Positions 25,304-33,846 of a stretch of 64,000 bases of DNA are shown one piece after another. Location: positions 1 to 64,000 of the forward strand of contig NZ_QLNP01000095.1 in assembly GCF_003261175.1 (NCBI RefSeq), written 5' to 3'. The position numbers were made by a program, and so were the translations under genes. The DNA comes from Arthrobacter globiformis. Its GTDB lineage: Bacteria; Actinomycetota; Actinomycetes; Actinomycetales; Micrococcaceae. The notes beneath the pieces are model-generated. The model worked only from the letters and a program-made list of their open reading frames with translations, was not told the origin of the DNA and made no database searches. The first letter of the stretch is position 1, and every line of letters starts with the position of its first letter.

Positions 25304-26755
25304 TTACCAGGGGCTGGACTTGTAGTCCTTCAGGAACACCCCGTACTGGTCTTCGCCCTTTTCGCCCATGACGATCGGATCGTAGACACGGGCTGCACCG
25401 TCCACCAGGTCCAACGGCGCGTGGAAGCCTTCCTCCATCAGCCGGACCTTGGTGAAGTGCGGGCGTTCGTCGGTGATCCAGCCGGTATCGACGGCGGTCA
25501 TGAGGATCCCGTCGGAGTCCAGCATCTCCTGGGCGCTGGTCCGGGTCATCATGTTCAGGGCCGCTTTGGCCATGTTGGTGTGCGGGTGCCCCGGTCCCTT
25601 GTAGGCCCGGGAGAACTGGCCCTCCATGGCGGAGACGTTGACGATGTACTTGCGGTGCGCAGTGGACCGCTTCATGGCATCCCGCAGCCGGCTGACCAGC
25701 AGGAAGGGCGCGGTGACGTTGCACAGCTGCACCTCGAGCATCTCCAGCGGATCCACCTCGTCCACCACCTGCGTCCAGCTGTTGATGGTGGCAAGGTCCG
25801 GAACCAGGCCGCCGGCGTCGATGGCCGTTCCGGCGGCGATCCGCTCCAGCGACGCCGAACCGGTGGACAGGGCAAGGGACGTGACGGCGTCGCCCGCCAG
25901 GACCGGGTGTTCAGTGACGCTGCTGGCAATCGCGAGCGGGTGCTTGTCATGCGCATGGCCGAAGGTGACCAGTTCCGGACCACCGTTGGCTGCTTCCAGG
26001 GCTGCGGGAAGAGGCTCGTCCTCGGCGTCCACCAGCGGCTTGTACGCATTGCCGGAGCGGCGCACCGTCTGGGCGGCGTTGTTGATGATGATGTCCAGCG
26101 GCCCGGCGGCATTGAGGTTGTCGGTGAGGGCCATGACCTGCGAGGGGTCGCGCAGGTCGATGCCCACGATCTTCAGCCGGTGCAGCCATTCCGCGCTGTC
26201 CTCCATGGCCGCAAAGCGCCGCGCGGCATCTTTGGGGAAACGCGTGGTGATGGTGGTGTGCGCGCCGTCGCGGAGCAGCCGCAGGGCGATGTACATGCCG
26301 ATCTTGGCGCGGCCGCCGGTCAGCAGGGCACGCCGGCCTGTGAGGTCCGTACGGGCATCGCGTTTGGAATGGCTGAAAGCCGCGCACTCAGGGCACAGCT
26401 GGTGGTAAAAGGCGTCCACCTGGGTGTAGTGCTGCTTGCAGATGTAGCAGGGCCGGGACCTGATGAGGTGGCCGGCGACCTTCCCCGTGGCGGACGTGGC
26501 GAGTTTGTTGCCACGCGTCTCGTCGTCGATCCGGTCCGGAGCAGCGGTGGCGGTCTGGGCCAGCACGGCGCGGTCCGCTTCGGCGATCAGGTCCCGCTTG
26601 GTGACGCGGCGGTGCCGCTTGACGGCCTTGAACATTTTGCCTGTGGCGCGGCGCACCGAGACGTAGTCAGGGTGCTCCTCGTCGTAGACGTGGATGGTGT
26701 TCAAAACCTTGAGGCAGGCCTGAATCTCTTCAGGCGTCAGATCGGCGGAGCTCAT
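25304..26755 (-). CDS. Long SDR with zinc-ribbon insertion and no catalytic Tyr
   Basis: The 483-residue protein has three parts. An N-terminal helical region (1-95) precedes a four-Cys ribbon (Cys103, Cys106, Cys121, Cys124). From about residue 141 there is an SDR fold with TGGRAKIG (146-153), NNAA (225-228), Ser375 and Lys397. The position that should hold the catalytic Tyr, four before Lys397, is Thr393. About 85 extra residues are inserted after NNAA. It may be a reductase with altered chemistry or a nucleotide-binding protein. Gene neighbours are two PNPOx-like proteins. SDR membership is firm; function unknown. Confidence 0.85.
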   Translation of the reverse strand: MSSADLTPEEIQACLKVLNTIHVYDEEHPDYVSVRRATGKMFKAVKRHRRVTKRDLIAEADRAVLAQTATAAPDRIDDETRGNKLATSATGKVAGHLIRSRPCYICKQHYTQVDAFYHQLCPECAAFSHSKRDARTDLTGRRALLTGGRAKIGMYIALRLLRDGAHTTITTRFPKDAARRFAAMEDSAEWLHRLKIVGIDLRDPSQVMALTDNLNAAGPLDIIINNAAQTVRRSGNAYKPLVDAEDEPLPAALEAANGGPELVTFGHAHDKHPLAIASSVTEHPVLAGDAVTSLALSTGSASLERIAAGTAIDAGGLVPDLATINSWTQVVDEVDPLEMLEVQLCNVTAPFLLVSRLRDAMKRSTAHRKYIVNVSAMEGQFSRAYKGPGHPHTNMAKAALNMMTRTSAQEMLDSDGILMTAVDTGWITDERPHFTKVRLMEEGFHAPLDLVDGAARVYDPIVMGEKGEDQYGVFLKDYKSSPW

Positions 26756-26817
26756 TGATCTGATTTTACAGCCTGTGGAGGGTCAGACCTGCCTCAAGGG
26801 AGTTGCTTGAACAGGGA

Positions 26818-28230
26818 TCAGGAACGGACGGCCTGCTGCGGGGAGTTCACACCAGCGGCGGCGGCCTGCACTTTGCCCACGTGCTCGGCTGAGCTGCGGA
26901 TCTCGGGCCAGTTCTCGGTGGCGGCCTTCACAGCGTTCGGGACCAGGTGCAGGTTCGCCGCGGACAGCGCACGCTCGGCGTCGTCCGGTTCCGGCACGAC
27001 CTGGTGTTTGGAGAGCACCGTGATGCCCGAGTCCGTCACCTTGAAGCCGCGGGCGCGGTCGAGGTCCGGGTCCAGGCCGATGGCCGCTCCTGCGGGGACC
27101 TTGACGTTCTTGTCGATGATGGCCCGGCGCACGACGGCGCCCTTGCCGATCGTGACCTTGTCCATGAGCACCGAGTCAATGACGCGGCTGGCAGAGCCGA
27201 CATAGACGTCGTTGGACAGCACAGAACCTTCCACGATGCCGCCGGAGATGACAACGCCGCTGGCCACGATTGAATCAAGGGCCGTTCCCACGGTGTTGTT
27301 GTCGCCGCGGACGAACTTGGCGGGTGGGGAAATGCTCTGGCGGGTGTAGATGGGCCACTCGGAGTTGTACAGGTTGAACACCGGCAGCGGCGAGATCAGG
27401 TCCATGTGGGCGTCATAGAAGGAGTCGATGGTACCGACGTCACGCCAATAGGTCCGGTCCCGTTCGGTGGAGCCGGGAATATCGTTGAGGGTGAAGTCGT
27501 AAACGCCGGCCTGACCCTGGTTGACGAAGTAGGGAATGATGTCCCCGCCCATGTCGTGCTTGGTGTCCAGCCGCTCGGCGTCAACGTGGAGCGCATCCAC
27601 CAGGGCGTCGGCGTCGAAGACGTAGTTGCCCATGGAAGCCAGGAACTGGGTGGGGTCTGCGGCCAGCCCGGGGGTGGAGGCGGGCTTCTCCACGAATGCG
27701 GCGATCTTCTGGGGGTCCTCGGGATCCACCTCGATCACACCGAACTGGTCGGCCATGTTGAGGGGCTGGCGGACCGCCGCCACGGTGGCCTTGGCGCCGC
27801 TCTTGACATGCTGTTCGACCATCTGGGAGAAGTCCATCCGGTAAACGTGGTCCGCGCCCACTACTACGACGATGTCGGGGTTGGCGTCGTGGATCAGGTT
27901 CAGCGACTGGTAGATCGCGTTGGCGCTGCCGAGGAACCAGCTCTTGCCCACGCGCTGCTGGGCCGGAACGGACGCGACGTAATTGCCGAGCTGCGTGGAC
28001 ATTCGCCACGTCTCGGAAATGTGGCGGTCGAGGCTGTGCGACTTGTACTGCGTCAGGACCACGATCTGGAGGTACCGGGAGTTGACGAGATTCGACAGCG
28101 CGAAATCGATGAGCCGATAACTGCCGGCAAATGGCACAGCAGGTTTGGCCCTATCTGCCGTCAGCGGCATGAGTCGGTTTCCCTCGCCCCCCGCGAGGAC
28201 AATGGCCAGGACTTTCTTCGTTGACGGCAT
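26818..28230 (-). CDS. glgC: Glucose-1-phosphate adenylyltransferase
   Basis: The 470-residue enzyme makes ADP-glucose from glucose-1-phosphate and ATP for alpha-glucan synthesis. The N-terminal nucleotidyltransferase has [23 protein letters not shown] and GADHVYRMD. The C-terminal left-handed beta-helix has hexapeptide repeats near residues 330-410. It is slightly longer than the usual 400-430 because of the C-terminal tail. AGGAG precedes the ATG by six bases. It is divergent from the glgM-type glycosyltransferase across 99 bases. Confidence 0.95.
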   Translation of the reverse strand: MPSTKKVLAIVLAGGEGNRLMPLTADRAKPAVPFAGSYRLIDFALSNLVNSRYLQIVVLTQYKSHSLDRHISETWRMSTQLGNYVASVPAQQRVGKSWFLGSANAIYQSLNLIHDANPDIVVVVGADHVYRMDFSQMVEQHVKSGAKATVAAVRQPLNMADQFGVIEVDPEDPQKIAAFVEKPASTPGLAADPTQFLASMGNYVFDADALVDALHVDAERLDTKHDMGGDIIPYFVNQGQAGVYDFTLNDIPGSTERDRTYWRDVGTIDSFYDAHMDLISPLPVFNLYNSEWPIYTRQSISPPAKFVRGDNNTVGTALDSIVASGVVISGGIVEGSVLSNDVYVGSASRVIDSVLMDKVTIGKGAVVRRAIIDKNVKVPAGAAIGLDPDLDRARGFKVTDSGITVLSKHQVVPEPDDAERALSAANLHLVPNAVKAATENWPEIRSSAEHVGKVQAAAAGVNSPQQAVRS

Positions 28231-28329
28231 GGTCGCTCCTGTACGCCTTCGTATCTCCCCAAAAAATCCGGTTTGTCCGGACTTTCTTCACACTAGAACA
28301 GTTCAACCGTAACGACTACCTTGGGTAAC

Positions 28330-29526
28330 GTGCGAATAGACATTGTGACTAAAGAGTTTCCGCCCGAAATCTATGGGGGCGCGGGAGTCCACGTGGCCGA
28401 GCTGAGCCGGGTCCTGGCCCAGCATGTCGACCTTCAGGTGCGCGCTTTTGGCGCGCCCCGGGATGCCGACTACCATGGCGCCGCCGTGACCTCCTACTCG
28501 GTGCCCGAGGATCTGGGTGCGGCGAACGCCGCCGTTCAGACCCTCGGCGTGGACCTGCGCATCGTTCCCGACGTTGCCGGAGCGGACCTGGTGCATTCGC
28601 ACACGTGGTACGCCAACATGGCCGGCCACCTGGCATCGCTGCTGCACGGCATCCCGCATGTGCTCAGCGCCCACAGCCTGGAACCGCTGCGGCCCTGGAA
28701 GGCTGAGCAGCTGGGGGGCGGCTACGCCCTGTCCTCGTGGGTCGAGAAGACCGCCTATGAAGCGGCCGCCGCGATCATCGCGGTGTCCGAGGGCATGCGC
28801 CAGGACATCCTGCGCAGCTACCCCGAGGTTGACCCGGCGAAGGTCAAGGTGGTGCACAACGGCATTGACGTCAGCCTGTGGAACCGCGACGAAAACGACG
28901 ACGTCATCCGCACCCTGGGCATCGACCCCGCCCGCCCCAGCGTAGTTTTCGTTGGGCGCAACACCCGGCAGAAGGGTGTCCCGTACCTGCTGCGGGCCGC
29001 CGCCAAGCTCCCCGCGGACGTCCAGCTGGTCCTCTGCCTCGGCGCCGCGGATACGCCGGAACTCGCAGCGGAGACCGCCCGCCTGATCGAGGAGCTGCAG
29101 AGCCAGCGCAGCGGCGTGGTCCTGATCGAGCGCATGCTTCCCCGCAATGAGCTGATCCAGGTGCTGAGCCACGCCACAGCGTTCGCCTGCCCCTCCATCT
29201 ACGAACCGCTGGGCATCGTGAACCTTGAAGCGATGGCCTGTGGCGCTGCCGTAGTGGCCAGTGCAACCGGCGGCATCCCCGAGGTGGTCAACCACGGCGA
29301 GACCGGCCTGCTGGTGGAGCTCGAGCAGGTGACCGACGGCACGGGCACGCCGCTGGATCCGGAGAAGTTCGTCACCGAATTCGCCGCGGCCCTGACCGAG
29401 GTTGTGTCCGACCCGGCCCGTGCACGCGAAATGGGCCAGGCCGGCCGCAAGCGCGCCGAGGAGCACTTCTCCTGGGAATCGATCACCCAGACCACGCTGG
29501 ACGTCTACCGTTCAGTCCTCAAGTAG
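28330..29526 (+). CDS. glgM: Actinobacterial glycogen synthase / maltose-1-phosphate synthase (GT4)
   Basis: The 398-residue GT-B glycosyltransferase begins RIDIVTKEFPPEIYGGAGVHV, as in actinobacterial GlgA/GlgM. It carries the GT4 signature in the ACPSIYEPLGIVNLEAMACG region. It uses ADP-glucose; the mycobacterial ortholog, also divergent from glgC, makes alpha-maltose-1-phosphate for the GlgE pathway. No glgE or treS gene lies in the window, so classical glycogen synthase activity cannot be excluded. The GTG at 28330 was preferred to TTG at 28321 because it fits the family N-terminus. Confidence 0.9.
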   Translation: MRIDIVTKEFPPEIYGGAGVHVAELSRVLAQHVDLQVRAFGAPRDADYHGAAVTSYSVPEDLGAANAAVQTLGVDLRIVPDVAGADLVHSHTWYANMAGHLASLLHGIPHVLSAHSLEPLRPWKAEQLGGGYALSSWVEKTAYEAAAAIIAVSEGMRQDILRSYPEVDPAKVKVVHNGIDVSLWNRDENDDVIRTLGIDPARPSVVFVGRNTRQKGVPYLLRAAAKLPADVQLVLCLGAADTPELAAETARLIEELQSQRSGVVLIERMLPRNELIQVLSHATAFACPSIYEPLGIVNLEAMACGAAVVASATGGIPEVVNHGETGLLVELEQVTDGTGTPLDPEKFVTEFAAALTEVVSDPARAREMGQAGRKRAEEHFSWESITQTTLDVYRSVLK

Positions 29527-29538
29527 CACAACGCCATG

Positions 29539-29588
29539 AACGCCCGACGGCGGAGACCTCCTTTGGTGGGTCCCCGCCGTCGGGCGTT
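29539..29588. terminator. Bidirectional terminator between glgM and the acyl-CoA oxidase gene
   Basis: Fifteen-bp arms (29539-29553 and 29574-29588, AACGCCCGACGGCGG and its complement) lie between two convergent stops. A second, competing pairing of AGCACAACGCC with GGCGTTGTGCT encloses it. Confidence 0.9.
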
Positions 29589-29596
29589 GTGCTTAA

Positions 29597-31693
29597 TTAG
29601 CGGTGCGGTGTAAGTAACTTTTCCGGCACGGGGGCTGTTCCGCTGGCGCGCTGGACGCGGTAGTAGTCCCGAGCCTCGTCCTGGCGGACCTTTTCGGCGC
29701 CGGTGGCGATGGCGGCGCGGAGGTGCGCCGGGCCGTAGCCGAAGGCGTCCACAAGGTCCAGCGCATGCGGGCGCAGCTTGACCAGGAGCCGGTTGATATA
29801 GCCGCCTACCGTCCGTGCGCGCTGCATCGAAAGCCTGCCGTTCATCAGGTACCACGACAGGTTGTCCTCGATGAGGGACAGCCCAAATAGATCCCGGAGC
29901 CAGGTCAGCACGGTCCTGGTTCCCGGATCGGTGACTTTGCCCAGCGCCTCGGTGAAGGCTTCCCACTGCAGGAGTTCAGCGTGCGCCCGGGCGGCATCGA
30001 TGAGCTCGTCCTGGTGCTGGTTGAACATCGCGGATGCCTCGCGCTGCGGAAGCCGGTTGGCGCCCCTAAGGGCAGCGGCTGCTTCGGCAACCATCGTCTG
30101 GACGCGGTCCGTGAGCAATGCGCGCTGGCTTTCCTCATCGCGGAGGGCAATGGCCGCCTTCTGGACGGAGCCGTTGTCAGCCACGAACTGGGCCACCTGG
30201 CGCAGGCCCGTCCGGTGGACGGCGGTGCCGGCGGCCTGGTTGACCACATACCGTGCCAGCACACCGAACGTGGCGCTGCGGAATTCCTTGGCGTAGTCGG
30301 CCAGCAGCCGCTTGGCCACGAGCTGCAGCAGGACGGTGTTGTCGCCCTCGAACGTGACATAGACGTCCAGGTCGGCGCGGAGCGAGGCGAAGCGGTTCTC
30401 GATCAGGAACCCGGCTCCGCCGCAGGCTTCCCGGCATTCCTGCAGGGTGTCCAGAGCATGCCACGTACTCAGCGGCTTCAGCGCGGCGGCCAAGGTTTCC
30501 AGGTCCTGGCGGTCCTCGTCGGAATCGTGGGCGCCGGAAAAGACGTCGTCCAGCTTTTCGAGCAGCTGATCATGCGCGAAGCCCGCGGCGTAAGTGGTGG
30601 CCAGCCGGGTGAAGAGCCGGCGCTGGTGCCGCTGGTAGTCCAGCAGCACCTCTTCCTCGACGGGGGACGAGGCGTTGAACTGCCGCCGTTCGGTTGCGTA
30701 GGTGATGGCGGTCTTCAGGGCGAGCTTGGACGCGGCGACGGCGGCACCGTCCAGGCTCACGCGGCCCTGCACCAGCGTGCCGAGCATGGTGAAGAACCGC
30801 CGTCCGGGGCTCGCAATGGGCGAGGTGTAGTTGCCTTCCGCGTCCACGTCGCCGTAGCGGTTGAGCAGGTTGGTGCGGGGGATGCGGACATGGTCGAAGT
30901 GCAGCCGGCCGTTGTCGATGCCGTTGAGACCGCCCTTCACGCCGTCATCCTCGCCGCCGATCCCCGGCAGGAACGCCTTGCTGGCGGGGTCGCGCAAATC
31001 CACATAGAACGCGTGTACGCCGTGGGTGACACCGCGCGTCACCAGCTGGGCGAACACCACGGCGCCGAGCCCGTCGATGGCCGCGTTGCCGATGTAGTCC
31101 TTCCAGGCGGCACGGAACGGCGTGTGGATCACGAACTCCTGCGCGTCCGGATCATAGGTTGCCGTGGTGGCGATGCTGGCGACGTCTGATCCGTGCCCGG
31201 TTTCGGTCATGGCGAAGCAGCCCGGGATGTCCAGGTTCATGATGCCCGGCAGCCACTTCCGGTGGTGCTCCGCGGTGCCGAGGTGCATTACGGCCGAACC
31301 GAACAGGCCCCACTGCACACCGGCCTTGATCTGCAGCGACGGGTCGGCGGTGACCAGTTCCTCAAAGCCGGCAATGTTGCCGCCGTGGTCGTCGGACCCG
31401 CCGAAGCTGGCAGGGAAGGCGCGGTGGACGGCGCCGCTGTCCACCAAGTGCTTCAGCTGCCCGAAGGTGCGAAGACGGTGCTCCGTGTGCGTGAGTCCTT
31501 CCACCTTGTGCAGCTCCTCGCGTGCCGCCAGGTCGCGCGCCTGCCGGCGGACGTCGGCCCACCTGCCCAGCAGCAGCTCATCCAGGGCGGCGACATCGAC
31601 GGCGGGCAACGGCCCTGCCGTCGCTGGGACCTCCGGCCGGCCGGACGCTGCATGGGTGGTTGTGCCCGCCGGGCGGTCCGCTATTTCAGTCAT
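29597..31693 (-). CDS. Acyl-CoA oxidase/dehydrogenase (ACOX-like)
   Basis: The 698-residue flavoprotein is longer than ordinary acyl-CoA dehydrogenases (about 380) and matches the two-domain acyl-CoA oxidase type. It contains CFAMTETGHGSDV for FAD/substrate contact, EACGGAGFL, and VTFEGDNTVLLQ, which holds the Glu base used by oxidases. It should make trans-2-enoyl-CoA. GAAGGGA precedes the ATG. A TetR gene lies 52 bases upstream on the same strand, and the other beta-oxidation genes are divergent from it. Confidence 0.9.
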   Translation of the reverse strand: MTEIADRPAGTTTHAASGRPEVPATAGPLPAVDVAALDELLLGRWADVRRQARDLAAREELHKVEGLTHTEHRLRTFGQLKHLVDSGAVHRAFPASFGGSDDHGGNIAGFEELVTADPSLQIKAGVQWGLFGSAVMHLGTAEHHRKWLPGIMNLDIPGCFAMTETGHGSDVASIATTATYDPDAQEFVIHTPFRAAWKDYIGNAAIDGLGAVVFAQLVTRGVTHGVHAFYVDLRDPASKAFLPGIGGEDDGVKGGLNGIDNGRLHFDHVRIPRTNLLNRYGDVDAEGNYTSPIASPGRRFFTMLGTLVQGRVSLDGAAVAASKLALKTAITYATERRQFNASSPVEEEVLLDYQRHQRRLFTRLATTYAAGFAHDQLLEKLDDVFSGAHDSDEDRQDLETLAAALKPLSTWHALDTLQECREACGGAGFLIENRFASLRADLDVYVTFEGDNTVLLQLVAKRLLADYAKEFRSATFGVLARYVVNQAAGTAVHRTGLRQVAQFVADNGSVQKAAIALRDEESQRALLTDRVQTMVAEAAAALRGANRLPQREASAMFNQHQDELIDAARAHAELLQWEAFTEALGKVTDPGTRTVLTWLRDLFGLSLIEDNLSWYLMNGRLSMQRARTVGGYINRLLVKLRPHALDLVDAFGYGPAHLRAAIATGAEKVRQDEARDYYRVQRASGTAPVPEKLLTPHR

Positions 31694-31745
31694 GTCGATC
31701 CCTTCGTTGGTACGGGTCCTTCGTTGGTCCTGGCCGCTTCCGGTG

Positions 31746-32432
31746 CTATTGAACGTCCGTGAGTTCCGGCGCGATGCCGACGCACAGCCAGTCGGTGATC
31801 TGCCGCGCCATGGTTTCCTGGTCAGGTTTGGCGGGGGAGTCCGGAGTGGCCAGCCACTGCTCGCCGGCGTTGCGCACCAGGCCGATGGCTGCGTTGGGCC
31901 AGTAGCCGATCACAGATTCCTTGCCTTCGCCGAGGTGGGTGCGCATGGGCGTGGCGATCATGTCCGCAATGGCCTCAAAGAAGTGGCCCAGGGCGCCCGC
32001 CGTGGTGATGGTGGTGGGACCGCCGTCGGACTCCGCAGCGGAGTATCGCGTGACAAAGATGTAGACGTTGGGGCTGGTTTCAGCCATCTGGAGGTAGGCC
32101 GAGACCATGGCGAACAAGCCCTGCCGGGGCGTCTGCGCGCTTTGCGCCGCCTCCTTGATGCGCTGCTGCATCTGCCCCAGCACTACTTCCCCCACCGCCT
32201 GCTGCAGGCCGGCCTTGTCACCGAAGTAGCGGTAGAACACCGACTTCGATGTGCCGGCCGCCGCGGCAATGTCCTCCATGGAGGCATCGCTGCCGAGCGC
32301 GTGGACCGCCCGCCGGGCGGCCTTGATGAGTTCCCGCCTCCGTTCTTCGCGGTGCCCCTGCCAGCGCGAGGCGCGGCCGTCCACGGGTTCAGCGGGGGAG
32401 TCCGAAGACACGGGCGGAGGAATCAAGTTCAC
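31746..32432 (-). CDS. TetR-family regulator of the fatty-acid degradation locus
   Basis: The roughly 228-residue protein has a TetR HTH at about residues 50-72 (MEDIAAAAGTSKSVFYRYFGDKAGL) and a variable helical ligand domain. It lies between the acyl-CoA oxidase gene, probably co-transcribed, and the divergent thiolase operon. The GTG start at 32432 is at the edge of a perfect long palindrome, so autoregulation and control of both transcripts is likely. A GTG at 32411 is an alternative start. By analogy with such neighbours, the ligand may be an acyl-CoA. Confidence 0.9.
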   Translation of the reverse strand: MNLIPPPVSSDSPAEPVDGRASRWQGHREERRRELIKAARRAVHALGSDASMEDIAAAAGTSKSVFYRYFGDKAGLQQAVGEVVLGQMQQRIKEAAQSAQTPRQGLFAMVSAYLQMAETSPNVYIFVTRYSAAESDGGPTTITTAGALGHFFEAIADMIATPMRTHLGEGKESVIGYWPNAAIGLVRNAGEQWLATPDSPAKPDQETMARQITDWLCVGIAPELTDVQ

Positions 32433-32464
32433 GATACCCAGCGTATCAGGTACGCTGGGTATCG
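32432..32464. promoter_or_regulatory. Perfect 33-bp palindromic operator for the TetR regulator
   Basis: Two 14-bp arms, CGATACCCAGCGTA and its exact complement, are separated by TCAGG. The site lies in the 61-base gap between the divergent TetR and thiolase starts, 29 bases before the thiolase ATG. Such size and symmetry are typical of TetR-family operators. Confidence 0.85.
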
Positions 32465-32493
32465 ATAACCAGCCGGATCAAAGGAGATAGCAC

Positions 32494-33846
32494 ATGCCCG
32501 TGGATGGACAGCCTCAAAGCGTGCGGAAGGCCGTGGTGGTCGGCGGCAACAGGATCCCGTTCGCCCGGACGGGCGGCGCGTACACCAAATCGTCCAACCA
32601 GGACATGCTCACCGCCGCCCTGGACGGCCTGATCGCCCGCTTCGGCCTGCAGGAGGAGCGCATCGGCGAGGTGGCGGCGGGCGCCGTCCTCAAGCACTCC
32701 CGGGACTTTAACCTGACGCGTGAAGCAGTCCTCGGCTCGGCGCTGTCACCGGAAACTCCCGCCTATGATCTCCAGCAGGCCTGCGCCACCGGCCTGGAAA
32801 CAGTGCTGGGCCTGGCCAACAAGATCAGGCTCGGCCAGTTGGACTCGGCCATCGCGGGCGGTGTGGACTCCGCGTCCGATGCCCCCATTGCCGTCAGCGA
32901 AGGCCTCCGCGAGGTGCTGCTGGACCTCAGCCGCGCCAAGACGCTCCCGCAGCGGCTCCAGATCCTGGCCCGGCTGCGCCCCAAGGATCTCGCCCCGGAC
33001 GCGCCGAACACCGGAGAGCCCCGCACCGGACTGTCGATGGGTGAGCACCAGGCCCTGACCACGGCCCAGTGGAACATCTCCCGCGAGGCGCAGGACGAAC
33101 TTGCCCTCAACAGCCACCGGAACCTCGCCGCCGCCTACGAGGCCGGGTTCTTCGACGATCTCCTCACGCCCTACCGCGGGCTCACCCGGGACTCCAACCT
33201 CAGGCCGGACACGAGCCCCGAAAAGCTGGCAACGCTGAAGCCCGTGTTCGGCCGGAACCTGGGCTCGGAAGCCACCATGACTGCCGGCAACTCCACGCCG
33301 CTCACGGACGGCGCCTCCACCGTGCTGCTCGCTTCGGAGGACTGGGCGGACGGGCACGACCTGCCCAAGCTCGCCACCGTCCTGGACGGCGAGGCTGCCG
33401 CCGTGGATTTCGTCCACGGCAAGGACGGGCTGCTCATGGCGCCGGTGTTCGCCGTCCCGCGCCTGCTGGCACGCAACGGCCTCACCCTGGACGACATCGA
33501 CTTCTTCGAGATCCACGAAGCCTTTGCCGGGACGGTACTGAGCACGCTGGCCGCGTGGGAGGACGAAAAGTTCGGCCGCGAGCGCCTCGGCCTGGATGGC
33601 GCCTTCGGCAAGGTCGACCGGTCCAGGCTGAACGTCAACGGATCGTCGCTGGCCGCCGGGCACCCGTTTGCTGCCACGGGCGGCCGCATCGTGGCCACCC
33701 TGGCTAAAATGCTGCATGAGAAGGGAACTTCCGGCGGGCGCCCCGCGCTGGGGCTCGTGTCGGTTTGTGCCGCCGGCGGCCAGGGCGTCGTCGCACTGCT
33801 TGAGGCGTACTCGGCAGGAACTACCCCGGGGGACATCCATGACTGA
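32494..33846 (+). CDS. Thiolase (acetyl-CoA C-acyltransferase)
   Basis: The 450-residue enzyme has the thiolase active site: nucleophile Cys97 in QQACATGLE, His341 in EIHEAFAG, His390 in NGSSLAAGHPFAATGGR and Cys425 in VCAAGGQG. It should cleave 3-oxoacyl-CoA to acetyl-CoA and the shortened acyl-CoA. AAGGAG precedes the ATG. Its last eight bases overlap the FabG4-like gene, so the three rightward genes form one operon under the palindrome. The nearest known parallel is mycobacterial fadA2 beside fabG4. Confidence 0.93.
   Translation: MPVDGQPQSVRKAVVVGGNRIPFARTGGAYTKSSNQDMLTAALDGLIARFGLQEERIGEVAAGAVLKHSRDFNLTREAVLGSALSPETPAYDLQQACATGLETVLGLANKIRLGQLDSAIAGGVDSASDAPIAVSEGLREVLLDLSRAKTLPQRLQILARLRPKDLAPDAPNTGEPRTGLSMGEHQALTTAQWNISREAQDELALNSHRNLAAAYEAGFFDDLLTPYRGLTRDSNLRPDTSPEKLATLKPVFGRNLGSEATMTAGNSTPLTDGASTVLLASEDWADGHDLPKLATVLDGEAAAVDFVHGKDGLLMAPVFAVPRLLARNGLTLDDIDFFEIHEAFAGTVLSTLAAWEDEKFGRERLGLDGAFGKVDRSRLNVNGSSLAAGHPFAATGGRIVATLAKMLHEKGTSGGRPALGLVSVCAAGGQGVVALLEAYSAGTTPGDIHD

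Noticed and set aside
25238-26758. 506-codon plus-strand open frame
   Set aside because: It mirrors the zinc-ribbon SDR gene on the other strand; such long antisense frames are common in high-GC DNA. No ribosome site or recognisable motif.
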